This document shows positions 29,116 through 39,184 of a stretch of DNA of 64,000 bases, piece by piece. The notes under the pieces were generated by a model. The model saw nothing but the letters and a program-made list of their open reading frames with translations, was not told the origin of the DNA and ran no database searches. The stretch is taken from positions 62,001-126,000 of the forward strand of contig DAYVGO010000002.1 in the NCBI GenBank assembly GCA_045399315.1, given 5' to 3'. Each line of letters begins with the position of its first letter. Position 1 is the first letter of the stretch. The translations under genes and the position numbers were made by a program. Origin of the DNA: Arsenophonus sp045399315 (GTDB lineage Bacteria > Pseudomonadota > Gammaproteobacteria > Enterobacterales > Enterobacteriaceae).

Positions 29116-29952
29116 TTAGTCGATGGTTCTTAGTAACTCATTAATGCCAACTTTTTTTCTGGTTTTCTCATCAACTTTTTTTACTATAACCGCGCAATAT
29201 AGGCTATAGTTGCCATTTTTGGTTGGTAGGTTTCCTGCGACGACGACTGAACCAGCAGGAATTCGGCCATAATGTATTTGATTTGTTTCCCTATCATAGA
29301 TTTTGGTGCTTTGGCCAATATAAACTCCCATTGAGATGACAGAGCCTTCTTCAACAATGACCCCTTCGACAATTTCAGAACGAGCACCAATAAAACAGTT
29401 ATCTTCAATAACGGTTGGATTAGCTTGTAAAGGTTCTAAAACACCACCAATGCCAACGCCACCGGATAAGTGAACGTTTTTACCAATCTGAGCACAAGAG
29501 CCAACCGTTGCCCAGGTATCGATCATAGAGCCTTCGTCAATGTAAGCACCAATATTAATATAAGATGGCATTAAAACAGTATTGCGGGCGATAAACGCGC
29601 CTTTTCGGGCAGTGGCCGGTGGCACAACCCGAAAACCTTCTTGTTGAAAACGAGCATAATCATAGTCAGCAAATTTCATTGCTATTTTGTCATAATAGCG
29701 ACTTTCTGTACCTTCGATTAGTTGGTTGTTATTGATGCGAAATGAGAGTAGCACAGCTTTTTTAAGCCATTGATGAGTTACCCATTGTCCATCTATCTTG
29801 TCAGCGACTCTTAACTGGCCTTTATCAAGTTGAGTGATCACTTGATTGATAGCATTACTTAATTGAGAATCTGTGGTCGCGGGGGTGATTTTTGCGCGGT
29901 GTTCAAAAGCATTTTCAATAATGGTCTTAAGTTGCTTCATAAAATTACTCAT
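29116..29952 (-). CDS. dapD: DapD, tetrahydrodipicolinate N-succinyltransferase
   Basis: DapD transfers succinate from succinyl-CoA to tetrahydrodipicolinate in the lysine/meso-diaminopimelate pathway, needed for peptidoglycan. It has 278 residues against 274 in E. coli. An N-terminal helical domain (about 1-100) is followed by a left-handed beta-helix of hexapeptide repeats (about 105-235), for example INIGAYIDEGSMIDTWATVG and VIEDNCFIGARSEIVEGVIV. The ATG at 29952 overlaps the glnD stop by eight bases. The gene is intact, consistent with a bacterium still making its own wall. Confidence 0.96.
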   Translation of the reverse strand: MSNFMKQLKTIIENAFEHRAKITPATTDSQLSNAINQVITQLDKGQLRVADKIDGQWVTHQWLKKAVLLSFRINNNQLIEGTESRYYDKIAMKFADYDYARFQQEGFRVVPPATARKGAFIARNTVLMPSYINIGAYIDEGSMIDTWATVGSCAQIGKNVHLSGGVGIGGVLEPLQANPTVIEDNCFIGARSEIVEGVIVEEGSVISMGVYIGQSTKIYDRETNQIHYGRIPAGSVVVAGNLPTKNGNYSLYCAVIVKKVDEKTRKKVGINELLRTID

Positions 29953-32632
29953 CCTCTATGCTGTGATTATTTATCATGTTTACTTTTTTCTTCATCGTGG
30001 AAGCCAGTGCTTGTGTCAATCTTTCTGCCAGTTTTTGCTGTATATTTTGATTGAGCACTTGGTTGTTTTGATCAGTAAGTACAAACAAATCCTCTACTCT
30101 TTCTCCAATCGTAGTGATCCTGGCTCCGTGTAAAGACACTGCCATTTCGGTAAATATATTACCAATTTGTGCCAATAATTCGGGTTTATCACGGGTAATA
30201 AGCTCCATATAAGTCCGCCTAGCATTGTGGTTGGGCAGAAAATGAACTTTAGTTGGTACATTAAAATGGCGAAATTTATGATGGGCGTTACGTGTTTTCA
30301 GTGTATTGCTATCTGAGGACTTAATAACCTTTAATAAAGCTTGGCGAATATTTTCATAGTGATCGTGAGCAAGCGGTTGCCCGTTGAGATCTAAAACAAT
30401 AAAGGTATTCATCGTCATATTATCTTTGTTAGTAAGGATTTGTGCGCAGTGAATATTAAGGTTGCGCCTATCAAGTTCTCTGGCAATTGCAGCAAATAGT
30501 GATGGGCAATCGGGCCACCAGATAAATATTTCTGTATCACCATGAACCGTCCCTGTGCTAATCAGTATCAAAGGTTGTTTTAAGTGGTGTTTTAATAAGG
30601 CACTAGTGTGCCAGGCAAGTTGCTGTGGATTATGGCGTAAAAAGTAATCAGTGTGGCAGCGTGACCATAATTTTTTTAGATCAGCGGCATGAATATTTTT
30701 TTCACCTAGCTGTGTTAACACTTGCAAGCGATTGTGTTGGACACGTTGGCGTAAAGTTGGTATTGCTTGTGTACCCTGATTTAATTGATTTTTAGTTAAT
30801 AAATAGAGTTCTTTTAGTAGACTTTGTTTCCAGCTATTCCATAAGATATTATTGGTTGCGCAGATATCGGCAACGGTGAGGCACAAAAGATAATCTAGAC
30901 GGTTTATGGTTTTTACTTCACTAGCAAATTTTTCAATAACAACCGGATGTTGAATATCACGCCGTTGGGCTGTTACTGACATCAGAAGGTGTCGACACAC
31001 TAGCCAGGCAACTAAAGATGAATCATGTTCGAATAGGTCATGGGCTAGGACAAATTTTTCTGCCTCTTTCGCCTCTAGTTCAGAGTGATCTCCTTGTCTA
31101 CCTTTAGTGATATCATGGAACATAGCGGCCAGACGTAAAATTTCAGGTTGAGCAAGCTTAGTATAAATGGCAACACATAACGGATGTTGCTTATCATTTT
31201 TTTGATCAGCAAATTGATCAATTTTTTGTAACACGTGTACAGTGTGCTCATCGACAGTATAAGTATGGAAAAGATCAAATTGCATTTGTCCAACAATATC
31301 TTGCCAAAGTGGGATACAAGCACTAAGTACATCATGTAAGTGCATCAGAACAATGGCACCTTTTACCGCTCTAGGTCTAGGATGGCGTAGAATAGTGATA
31401 AAATTTTCACGAGCAATCGAAATTTCGTATAGAGGTTTAGCTAGTTTTTGACAGGCAAAACGCAATTGACATAGTGTTGTGGAATATATTCCTTGAATAT
31501 TAACATGCTCCACCATTTGATAAAATAGCCGCAATATGGCAGCCAGATCACGATGGAAAAGGGTACTATCAATTAGATCGATAAGCTCCCCTCTTAGTTG
31601 AAATTCATAATCAAGTTTAAGTGGTTCTACCAGGTTTTTTTCACTAAAAATGGCTTCATCAAACAGTTGTAGCAGCATGTTATTGAGTTCTCGAATACGC
31701 CGAGTCACGTGATAGTAGTCTTTCATCATTTGCTCAACTGGCTGATTGTTTTCACCTTTATAACCTAGTAGCTGGGTAACATTTAACTGATGTTCAAATA
31801 GTAGGCGATTATCATAACGTTTTATCGTTAAATGCAGGGCAAAGCGCATACGAAGCAAAAAATTTAGACATATTTTTAACTCGCGATATTCGGCTGGCGT
31901 TAGAAAGCCGAACTTAACTGTTTGTTCAATAGTAGTTGCACCAAAATGGCGCCGTGCAAGCCATAACAATATATCAATATCATGTAAACCGCCGGGACTA
32001 CTTTTGATATATGGTTCAAGGTTGTAGCTGGTATGATAACGTTGATGGCCTTGGTGTTGTTCACTACATTTAGCTGCAAAGAATTGCTCATATGGCCAAA
32101 AATTCTGGCTAAATATCGCTTGTTGTAATGTGAGAAATAGAGCTCGATCGCCACAAATTAGCCTTGATTCAAATAGATTAGTGGTGATAGAGAGATCTGA
32201 CTGTCCTGCTTGTAAGCACTGTTCTAGTGTACGAACACTATGGCCAACTTGATAACCTAAATCCCATAATAGAGTAATAAATTGACCGATGGTTGCGGTG
32301 ATAGTAGTAGCTAAAGGATGGTGGCTTAAAATTAATAAGTCTATATCTGAAAGAGGATGTAATTCTTGTCGACCATAACTACCTACAGCAATTAATGATA
32401 ATTGGTGAATATCACCAAAACGATTAATTTGCCACAGACACTGTAACAATTTATCCAGATATTTGCTACGAGCGGCAATAAGTTCAGTAGTGCTAACCCC
32501 TGCTTTGAAAGATTGTTCTGACCATTTTTGAAAGAGTTCTATCTGTTGTTTTAATAAAGGTAAAGTAAAATCCTCTTGAGATAATTTATCAAGAGCAAAG
32601 ATGGTGGGGACAGGCTGATTACTTTTTATCAT
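29945..32632 (-). CDS. glnD: GlnD, PII uridylyltransferase/uridylyl-removing enzyme
   Basis: GlnD senses glutamine and adds UMP to, or removes it from, the PII protein GlnB/GlnK, so setting nitrogen control. It has 895 residues. The nucleotidyltransferase motif GSYGRQELHPLSDIDLLIL lies near residues 84-102. The central helical domain is followed by the HD hydrolase domain (AAMFHDITKGRQGDHSELEA near 500-520). Two C-terminal ACT glutamine-binding domains follow (about 700-780 and 810-885). The ATG at 32632 follows map by about 135 bases. No lesion is visible; keeping this large sensor fits a genome that is only moderately reduced. Confidence 0.96.
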   Translation of the reverse strand: MIKSNQPVPTIFALDKLSQEDFTLPLLKQQIELFQKWSEQSFKAGVSTTELIAARSKYLDKLLQCLWQINRFGDIHQLSLIAVGSYGRQELHPLSDIDLLILSHHPLATTITATIGQFITLLWDLGYQVGHSVRTLEQCLQAGQSDLSITTNLFESRLICGDRALFLTLQQAIFSQNFWPYEQFFAAKCSEQHQGHQRYHTSYNLEPYIKSSPGGLHDIDILLWLARRHFGATTIEQTVKFGFLTPAEYRELKICLNFLLRMRFALHLTIKRYDNRLLFEHQLNVTQLLGYKGENNQPVEQMMKDYYHVTRRIRELNNMLLQLFDEAIFSEKNLVEPLKLDYEFQLRGELIDLIDSTLFHRDLAAILRLFYQMVEHVNIQGIYSTTLCQLRFACQKLAKPLYEISIARENFITILRHPRPRAVKGAIVLMHLHDVLSACIPLWQDIVGQMQFDLFHTYTVDEHTVHVLQKIDQFADQKNDKQHPLCVAIYTKLAQPEILRLAAMFHDITKGRQGDHSELEAKEAEKFVLAHDLFEHDSSLVAWLVCRHLLMSVTAQRRDIQHPVVIEKFASEVKTINRLDYLLCLTVADICATNNILWNSWKQSLLKELYLLTKNQLNQGTQAIPTLRQRVQHNRLQVLTQLGEKNIHAADLKKLWSRCHTDYFLRHNPQQLAWHTSALLKHHLKQPLILISTGTVHGDTEIFIWWPDCPSLFAAIARELDRRNLNIHCAQILTNKDNMTMNTFIVLDLNGQPLAHDHYENIRQALLKVIKSSDSNTLKTRNAHHKFRHFNVPTKVHFLPNHNARRTYMELITRDKPELLAQIGNIFTEMAVSLHGARITTIGERVEDLFVLTDQNNQVLNQNIQQKLAERLTQALASTMKKKVNMINNHSIEDE

Positions 32633-32768
32633 GGTATCATAACCGAAATTGCTGGGGAGGGGATCTGATTATGAGATCACTAATAAATGACATTAATAAA
32701 CAATAAAAAGAGATAAAGCAATATCATTAATCTACAAGCCCCCCAAATTATGGAGGCCAATCAGAAAA

Positions 32769-33566
32769 TTATTTATTCACTAATATAGCCGAAATAAATG
32801 GTTCTTCTTCTTTGCGTAACGTTAAAATTTCACACCCATTGTCGGTGACAGCTAAGGTATGTTCATATTGTGCCGACCAACCTCGATCTTTTGTTTTTAC
32901 TGTCCAGCCATCTTTCATTGTTCTAATACGATGATCACCGGTATTTACCATTGGCTCGATAGTAAAAGTCATGCCTTTTTGTAGTATTACACCACCGTCA
33001 TCAGCATCGTAATGTAATACTTGAGGTTCTTCATGAAAAACTTGACCGATGCCATGTCCACAATATTCACGTACAACAGAAAAATGATGTTGCTCAACGA
33101 ATTGCTGAATTGCCTGGCCTATTGCCTGCAAACGAATACTTGGTTTCACCATTTTTAGGGCCAGATAGAGGCTTTCTTGAGTTACTTTACATAACCGCTC
33201 GCCTCGAATAGTTGGTTTACCGACAATGAACATTTTGGAAGTGTCGCCATGGAAGCCATTTTTAATGACTGTGACATCAATATTAATGATATCACCTTCT
33301 TTTAAGATTTTTTCGTCACTAGGAATACCGTGACAAATAACATCATTAACGGATGTACAGATAGATTTAGGAAAGCCATGATAATTTAAACAGGCAGGGA
33401 TAGCTTGTTGTTTTTTGACAATATGTAAGTGACAGATGCGATCAAGTTCGCCGGTGGAAACCCCCGGTTTTATATAAGGTTCAATAACTTCTAACACTTC
33501 TGCTGCCAAGTGCCCGGCAATACGCATTTTCTGAATATCTTCTTCTGTTTTAATTGAGATAGCCAT
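32769..33566 (-). CDS. map: Map, methionine aminopeptidase type I
   Basis: Map removes the initiator methionine from nascent proteins after deformylation. It has 265 residues. All five dinuclear-metal ligands are visible: Asp in NIDVTVI, Asp in FHGDTSKMF, His in CGHGIGQVFHEEP, Glu in TFTIEPMVN and Glu in QYEHTLAVT. It is divergent from rpsB across a 600-base control region, as in E. coli. Confidence 0.97.
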   Translation of the reverse strand: MAISIKTEEDIQKMRIAGHLAAEVLEVIEPYIKPGVSTGELDRICHLHIVKKQQAIPACLNYHGFPKSICTSVNDVICHGIPSDEKILKEGDIINIDVTVIKNGFHGDTSKMFIVGKPTIRGERLCKVTQESLYLALKMVKPSIRLQAIGQAIQQFVEQHHFSVVREYCGHGIGQVFHEEPQVLHYDADDGGVILQKGMTFTIEPMVNTGDHRIRTMKDGWTVKTKDRGWSAQYEHTLAVTDNGCEILTLRKEEEPFISAILVNK

Positions 33567-34080
33567 TAATTCTGCCTATTTATGCTGATTTAAGTGAGTA
33601 AATAACCCACTTATCAGAGTATTATGTTAATAAAATATAAACACTGAATGTTGAAGGTTATGTTAGCAGTGAAGCGCAGTTATGCCAACTAATGACTTAA
33701 CATATCAATTTTCTCAAAAATATGAAAATAACTTAACTGAAAGAGAATGTTTAGTTGTTTCAAATTGAGCTATAGTCAATATTATGTAAAAATATTATAA
33801 AAATTATAATGTTAGCAAAATAATTCAGTAAACTATTTTATGCTTAATTTTATTTAGCCATGAATATTATTTATTGTTGCAGCCATCGCTGTCTATTTTG
33901 CTTGATATTTTTATTCAGCCAAATGATTTGAATGCAGAAAAATATAACTATAGGTGGTGTCTTACGTTATTTTATGGTATAAAGCGCGCCGGCATTATGT
34001 GTATTTCAATATAGATAAATGCGGATTAGCTCTAACATAAACTTAATTGTGTTATAACACACACAGATCGGCACATTTTC
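33567..34080. other. Divergent control region between map and rpsB
   Basis: There is no gene here. TATAAA at 33978-33983, followed by the GC-rich GCGCGCC, looks like a -10 box with a stringent-type discriminator for rpsB. I could not find a convincing -35 for it. The rest is AT-rich without other visible features. Confidence 0.4.
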
Positions 34081-34177
34081 CGGGGTGCTCTTATTGTGGG
34101 AGAAACCTACAGCTAATGAGTCGGTGAATGGGATCTGTGGAGGCATAACCCCAATTTACTAAATTATAGAGGTTCAA
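34081..34177 (+). ncRNA. rpsB leader RNA (t44/tff type, ribosomal protein S2 autoregulation)
   Basis: The 97 bases before the rpsB ATG carry the strongly conserved enterobacterial rpsB leader. GGGGTGC (34082-34088) pairs with GC-ATA-ACCCC (34143-34152). Between them lie GTGGGAGAAACCTACAGC and AATGAGTCGGTGAATGGGAT, and after them CAATTTACTAAATTATAGAGG. In E. coli this leader mediates S2 feedback on rpsB-tsf and was also reported as the t44 RNA. The near-identity in such an AT-biased genome argues for a working control element. Confidence 0.8.
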
Positions 34178-34903
34178 ATGGCAACTGTTTCCATGCGTGA
34201 TATGCTTCAAGCGGGCGTTCACTTTGGTCACCAGACTCGTTACTGGAATCCAAAGATGAAAATTTACATCTTTGGTGCGCGCAACAAAGTGCATATCATT
34301 AATTTGGAGAAAACTGTTCCAATGTTCAACGAAGCATTAGCTGAGTTGACTAAAATTGCTTCACACAAAGGTAAAATTCTGTTTGTTGGCACTAAGCGTG
34401 CAGCAAGCGAATCTATAAAAGAAGCGGCTAATAGTTGTGATCAGTATTTTGTTAACTACCGCTGGTTAGGTGGTATGCTGACTAACTGGAAAACCGTTCG
34501 TCAGTCTATTAAACGCTTAAAAGATTTAGAAGCACAATCTCAGGATGGTACTTTTGATAAATTGACCAAAAAAGAAGCGTTGATGCGTACCCGTGAGCTT
34601 AACAAGCTAGAAAATAGTCTGGGTGGTATTAAAGAAATGGGTGGTTTGCCTGACGCTTTATTTGTTGTTGATGCGGAACATGAGCATATTGCGATTAAAG
34701 AAGCAAACAATTTAGGTATCCCTGTGTTTGCTATTGTTGATACTAATTCTGATCCAGATGGTGTTGATTATATTATCCCTGGTAATGATGATGCGATCCG
34801 TGCAATTAAACTGTATCTAACTGCTGTTGCTAAAGCTGTTCATGAAGGTCGTTCTCAAGATCAGGCGATTAAACCAGAAGAAAAATTGTTAGAGACTGAA
34901 TAA
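34178..34903 (+). CDS. rpsB: Ribosomal protein S2
   Basis: S2 is a late-assembling 30S protein needed, with S1, for mRNA binding. It has 241 residues, starting ATVSMRDMLQAGVHFGHQT, with the central WLGGMLTNWKTVRQSIKRLK and the NTNSDPDGVDYIIPGNDDA nucleotide-fold end typical of bacterial S2. The ATG follows GAGG by a normal spacing. It is co-transcribed with tsf, with an attenuating hairpin in the gap. Codons and GC content are more conserved than in nearby genes, as expected for a highly expressed gene. Confidence 0.98.
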   Translation: MATVSMRDMLQAGVHFGHQTRYWNPKMKIYIFGARNKVHIINLEKTVPMFNEALAELTKIASHKGKILFVGTKRAASESIKEAANSCDQYFVNYRWLGGMLTNWKTVRQSIKRLKDLEAQSQDGTFDKLTKKEALMRTRELNKLENSLGGIKEMGGLPDALFVVDAEHEHIAIKEANNLGIPVFAIVDTNSDPDGVDYIIPGNDDAIRAIKLYLTAVAKAVHEGRSQDQAIKPEEKLLETE

Positions 34904-34974
34904 TAAGGCCAGTTCTTCGTTAAGCATGGAAGAGCCCTTATGGACCAGGTATTACAACATATTATATTGGTTAT

Positions 34975-34998
34975 AGGGGCCTAATTGGCTCCTTTTTA
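34975..34998 (+). terminator. Intercistronic terminator/attenuator between rpsB and tsf
   Basis: AGGGGCC (34975-34981) and GGCTCCT (34987-34993) pair with one G-U, with a 5-base loop, followed by a T run. E. coli has a partial terminator at the same place, letting only part of the transcription reach tsf. Confidence 0.8.
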
Positions 34999-35064
34999 CT
35001 TATCAGAATGAGAATTGTCTGCATGGGATGGGTTTCCCATCAGATAGATTGAGGAATAAATCAC

Positions 35065-35916
35065 ATGTCTGAAATTACCGCTACTTTGGTAAAAGAACTG
35101 CGTGAACGTACTGGTGCAGGTATGATGGAGTGTAAAAAAGCATTGGTTGAAGCTAATGGTGATATCGAATTAGCTATTGATAATATGCGTAAATCAGGTC
35201 AAGCAAAAGCGGCTAAAAAAGCCGGTCGTGTGGCTGCCGAAGGAGTAATAATGGCGGAAGTTTCTGCCGATGGCAAATTTGGGGCATTGCTTGAATTGAA
35301 TTGTGAAACGGATTTTGTGGCTAAGGATGCGAGTTTTCTAGCATTCGGTAACGAAGTATTGAAATCCGTGGTAGCTGATAAATTGTCAGATATTGATGAA
35401 TTAAAGGCCAAATTTGAAGAGCAACGTACAGCAATCGTTGCCAAGATTGGTGAAAATATTAATATTCGCCGAGTTAAGATCCTTAAAGGTGAAAGAGTAG
35501 GCTGCTATTTGCATGGTGTTCGCATTGGGGTTCTTGTCTCTGCTGAAGGTGCTGATGCTGAGCTGATTAAACATATTGCTATGCATATCGCGGCGAGCAA
35601 ACCCGAATATATTACGCCAGCAGATGTTCCGGTAGATGTTGTTGCCCATGAGCATCAAATTCAATTAGATATCGCAATGCAGTCTGGTAAGCCTCGTGAA
35701 ATTGCAGAAAAAATGGTCACTGGCCGCATGAACAAATTTACCAGAGAGATCTCTTTAAATGGTCAACAATTTGTGATGGATCCAAGCAAAACAGTTGGTG
35801 CACTGTTGAAAGAGAAAAATGCAAAAGTCACTAACTTTATCCGTTTTGAAGTTGGTGAAGGTATCGAAAAAGTAGAAACTGATTTTGCGGCTGAAGTTGC
35901 AGCAATGAGTAAATAG
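35065..35916 (+). CDS. tsf: Elongation factor Ts
   Basis: EF-Ts is the GDP/GTP exchange factor of EF-Tu. It has 283 residues, with the N-terminal UBA-like domain (LVKELRERTGAGMMECKKAL near residues 8-27), the core subdomains and coiled-coil, and the family signature ELNCETDFVAKD near residues 73-84 contacting EF-Tu. Start ATG 35065 follows TTGAGGAATAAATCAC. It is the second gene of the rpsB-tsf unit and ends at a strong hairpin. Confidence 0.98.
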   Translation: MSEITATLVKELRERTGAGMMECKKALVEANGDIELAIDNMRKSGQAKAAKKAGRVAAEGVIMAEVSADGKFGALLELNCETDFVAKDASFLAFGNEVLKSVVADKLSDIDELKAKFEEQRTAIVAKIGENINIRRVKILKGERVGCYLHGVRIGVLVSAEGADAELIKHIAMHIAASKPEYITPADVPVDVVAHEHQIQLDIAMQSGKPREIAEKMVTGRMNKFTREISLNGQQFVMDPSKTVGALLKEKNAKVTNFIRFEVGEGIEKVETDFAAEVAAMSK

Positions 35917-35933
35917 TGATATCAGATGATAAA

Positions 35934-35962
35934 TAGAGCCGCCAATGGGCGGTTCTACTTTA
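35934..35962 (+). terminator. Terminator after tsf
   Basis: A 10-bp stem (TAGAGCCGCC at 35934-35943 with GGCGGTTCTA at 35948-35957, one G-U pair) has a 4-base loop, then CTTTAT. The stem is strong but the T tract is weak. Confidence 0.65.
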
Positions 35963-36206
35963 TCCAATATTTATAATTTTTTTATCTGCTGGTAATACAA
36001 CATCAATGATGATTTATGTGTAAATTTGCCACTAAATTATTTAATTAAGTATATGCTTAATTCAAAAGATTTTGGTTGATATTTAGACTAAATTATATCT
36101 TTACTCTAGAAATAAAGAAAAGTAACTAATCCAGTATTTTATATTAAGACTTTGAACTGAGAATTTTAAACCTTCAATAATTTATCTGTTCAGGACACGA
36201 AACACC

Positions 36207-36935
36207 ATGGCAACTAATGCAAAACCCGTATATCAGCGTATCTTGCTTAAGCTTAGTGGCGAAGCTCTACAGGGTTCAGAAGGTTTTGGTATTGATGCGA
36301 GCGTTTTAGATCGCATGGCCCAAGAAATTAAGGAACTGGTAGAGTTATCGATACAGGTTGGTGTCGTTATTGGTGGCGGCAACCTATTTCGTGGCGCAGG
36401 GCTAGCGGAAGCAGGAATGAATCGTGTGGTTGGCGATCATATGGGAATGTTAGCGACGGTAATGAATGGGTTAGCCATGCGTGATGCGTTACATCGTGCA
36501 TATGTTAATGCCAGACTAATGTCAGCGATACCATTAAATGGGGTGTGTGACAATTATAGTTGGGCTGAGGCTATCAGTCTGCTTCTTAATGGCAGAGTTG
36601 TTATTTTCTCGGCAGGAACTGGCAATCCTTTTTTTACAACGGATTCAGCTGCTTGTTTACGAGGTATAGAAATTGAGGCTGATGTTGTTTTAAAAGCAAC
36701 CAAAGTTGATGGTGTCTATTCAGCCGACCCATCGAAGAGTGTAGATGCGGTTTTTTATAATAAGTTAACTTATCAGGAAGTATTAGAACACGAATTAAAA
36801 GTTATGGATTTGGCGGCATTTACTCTGGCTCGTGATCATAATTTACCAATCCGCGTTTTCAACATGAATAAACCTGGATCGTTACGTCGCATCGTAATGG
36901 GTGAAAATGAAGGTACGTTAATTTCGCGTGATTAA
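36207..36935 (+). CDS. pyrH: UMP kinase
   Basis: PyrH phosphorylates UMP to UDP, an essential step for RNA, DNA and UDP-sugar supply; it belongs to the amino-acid-kinase fold and is hexameric. It has 242 residues. The start has the phosphate-binding ILLKLSGEALQG (about 13-24) and GGGNLFRGAGLAE (about 58-70). The acceptor-site stretch FFTTDSAACLRGIEIEAD and KATKVDGVYSADP follow. The 290-base gap from tsf and its own spacing suggest a separate promoter. Confidence 0.97.
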   Translation: MATNAKPVYQRILLKLSGEALQGSEGFGIDASVLDRMAQEIKELVELSIQVGVVIGGGNLFRGAGLAEAGMNRVVGDHMGMLATVMNGLAMRDALHRAYVNARLMSAIPLNGVCDNYSWAEAISLLLNGRVVIFSAGTGNPFFTTDSAACLRGIEIEADVVLKATKVDGVYSADPSKSVDAVFYNKLTYQEVLEHELKVMDLAAFTLARDHNLPIRVFNMNKPGSLRRIVMGENEGTLISRD

Positions 36936-37053
36936 TCTCTTGAGAGACACGGATGATTTTTGGCGGTATGATATTGTTAGCATCGTTAAAATAATTGAAT
37001 TGGGTCATCGTTTATGGCCTAAATATTTATAACCAGTTGCTAAGGGTTTAGAT

Positions 37054-37611
37054 GTGATTAATGAAATCAAAAAAGATGCTCAAGAATGTATGGAAAAAAG
37101 CGTTGAGGCATTGAAAAGTCAAATTAGCAAAGTTCGCACTGGCCGTGCATCACCAAGTTTATTGGATGGTATCATGGTTGAATATTATGGCACCGCAACA
37201 CCATTACGTCAGTTAGCTAATATTATAGCTGAGGATTCACGTACACTGGCGATTACTGTATTTGATCGTACGTTAGGGCCAGCAGTTGAAAAAGCCATTA
37301 TGGCATCAGATTTGGGCCTTAATCCTTCTTCCGCAGGAACCATAATACGAGTGCCTTTACCACCGTTGACGGAAGAACGGCGTAAGGATTTGATTAAAGT
37401 TGTTCGTAATGATGCTGAGCAGGGACGGGTCTCTGTCCGTAATGCACGGCGTGAGGCGAATGATAAAATTAAGGCTTTACTAAAAAATAAACAAATTAGT
37501 GAAGATGATGAACGTCGTGCACAGGATGAGATCCAAAAATTAACAGATAATTTTATTAAGAAAGTCGATGAAGCATTAGAACAAAAAGAAAACGAATTAA
37601 TGGAATTTTAA
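37054..37611 (+). CDS. frr: Ribosome recycling factor
   Basis: RRF splits the post-termination ribosome with EF-G. It has 185 residues forming a three-helix bundle with a small beta domain. RTGRASPSLLDGI and the domain-hinge stretch LPPLTEERRKDLIK are characteristic. The GTG at 37054 is taken as start because MINEIKKDAQE matches the E. coli N-terminus; an in-frame ATG is not available there. It ends at a strong 14-bp hairpin. Confidence 0.97.
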   Translation: MINEIKKDAQECMEKSVEALKSQISKVRTGRASPSLLDGIMVEYYGTATPLRQLANIIAEDSRTLAITVFDRTLGPAVEKAIMASDLGLNPSSAGTIIRVPLPPLTEERRKDLIKVVRNDAEQGRVSVRNARREANDKIKALLKNKQISEDDERRAQDEIQKLTDNFIKKVDEALEQKENELMEF

Positions 37612-37620
37612 ACGTTTTTT

Positions 37621-37667
37621 ATAATAAAGCCATATGCCATGTATTCAAATAAGTATGGCTTTATTAT
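37621..37667. terminator. Strong terminator after frr
   Basis: ATAATAAAGCCATA (37621-37634) and its exact complement TATGGCTTTATTAT (37654-37667) form a perfect 14-bp stem, 9 bases after the frr stop. The A/T ends give U-tract character on both strands. Confidence 0.8.
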
Positions 37668-37759
37668 ATCTCTAAATTTATTGCTCCATTTTATGTTATG
37701 CTACATGGCTGAGCTGGACATAATCCTTTTTAATTAAATAGTAGAGCATACATATCACA

Positions 37760-38962
37760 ATGATACGTCTGACAATTTTAGGCTCGACGGGTTCAATTGG
37801 TAAAACGACACTATCAGTAGTCCAACAAAATCCAGGAAAATTTGAGATTATTGCATTAGTTGCACATAAAAATGTGGCGATTATGGTTCAGCAATGCTTA
37901 GAATTCCAGCCAAGATATGCTGCTATGTCAGACGAAAAATCGGCCAATAACTTAAGAAGTATACTAAATAAACAAGGATGTAAAACTGAAGTTTTATCAG
38001 GCCATAAGGGAATTTGTGAGCTAGCGGCACTTGATAATGTTGATCAAGTTATGTCAGCTATTACTGGAATTGCTGGTTTAGTACCAACGCTCGCTGCCAT
38101 CCGTCAAGGTAAGAGAATTTTACTGGCGAATAAAGAATCACTGATTACCAGTGGTCAACTATTCTTTAACACTGTTAAAAAATATGGTGCTCAGGTACTT
38201 CCTATTGATAGCGAACATAATGCGATATTTCAAAGTTTACCGACTGAAATTCAGCGTAATTTAGGTTTTGCTAATCTTCAACAGCAGGGAATAACGCGGA
38301 TAGTCTTAACTGGTTCGGGTGGCCCGTTCCGTGAAATCCCTCTCACTTATCTTGACAATATGACGCCTGATGAGGCTTGTAATCACCCTAATTGGTCTAT
38401 GGGACGTAAGATTTCGGTTGATTCGGCAACTATGATGAATAAAGGGCTTGAATATATTGAGGCGCGATATTTTTTTAATGCTTCCGCTGAGGAAATTGAA
38501 GTTATTGTACACCCACAATCCGTTATTCATTCAATGGTGCGTTATCAGGATGGTAGCGTAATCGCACAATTAGGAACGCCAGATATGAGAACACCAATTT
38601 CTTATAGTATGGCTTATCCTAATCGTATTCCTTCAGGTGCAGCGGCGCTTGATTTTAAGCAATTATCTTCGTTAACCTTTATTGCCCCAGATTATCAACG
38701 TTATCCCTGTTTGAAATTGGCGATTGATGCTTGCCAGCACGGACAAGCAGCAACAACAATTTTAAATGCTGCTAATGAAGTTTCAGTCACTGCATTTTTG
38801 GCCGGAAAGCTTCGATTTACTGATATTGCGAAAGTTAATTTGGATACAGTTGAAAGGCTAAGTTTAGCCGAACCTGAAGACATTGATGCAGTTTTAGAGA
38901 TTGATTGTGAAGCGCGTCAAATGGCAATTAATTATATTGAAACATTAGCAATATCCTATTAA
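37760..38962 (+). CDS. dxr: 1-deoxy-D-xylulose 5-phosphate reductoisomerase
   Basis: Dxr converts DXP to MEP, the first committed step of the non-mevalonate isoprenoid pathway, using NADPH. It has 400 residues. The Rossmann loop LGSTGSIGKTTL lies at residues 7-18. LLANKESLI, the metal-binding PIDSEHNAIFQ and the substrate loop HPNWSMGRKISVDSATMMNK are intact. The product feeds uppS just downstream. It is separated from frr by a terminator, so it is probably driven by its own promoter. Confidence 0.97.
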   Translation: MIRLTILGSTGSIGKTTLSVVQQNPGKFEIIALVAHKNVAIMVQQCLEFQPRYAAMSDEKSANNLRSILNKQGCKTEVLSGHKGICELAALDNVDQVMSAITGIAGLVPTLAAIRQGKRILLANKESLITSGQLFFNTVKKYGAQVLPIDSEHNAIFQSLPTEIQRNLGFANLQQQGITRIVLTGSGGPFREIPLTYLDNMTPDEACNHPNWSMGRKISVDSATMMNKGLEYIEARYFFNASAEEIEVIVHPQSVIHSMVRYQDGSVIAQLGTPDMRTPISYSMAYPNRIPSGAAALDFKQLSSLTFIAPDYQRYPCLKLAIDACQHGQAATTILNAANEVSVTAFLAGKLRFTDIAKVNLDTVERLSLAEPEDIDAVLEIDCEARQMAINYIETLAISY

Positions 38963-39184
38963 TAAATGATCTTAGCCGCATAAAATGTTTCTGTATATTT
39001 ATCTCATGTTAAATTTTTATAAAATTATAATAGGTTATAGGTATTAAAAATGAACATAGGGATCACTATTAACTTATTAGTAAATATGAAAATTTTTTGC
39101 CCAAGCTTAAGTATTTCTGTTTTTATTATCCATAATTATTAAGCGCAATAGTTGTGTTAGCTTATAGTAAGGAACTCTTTTAGC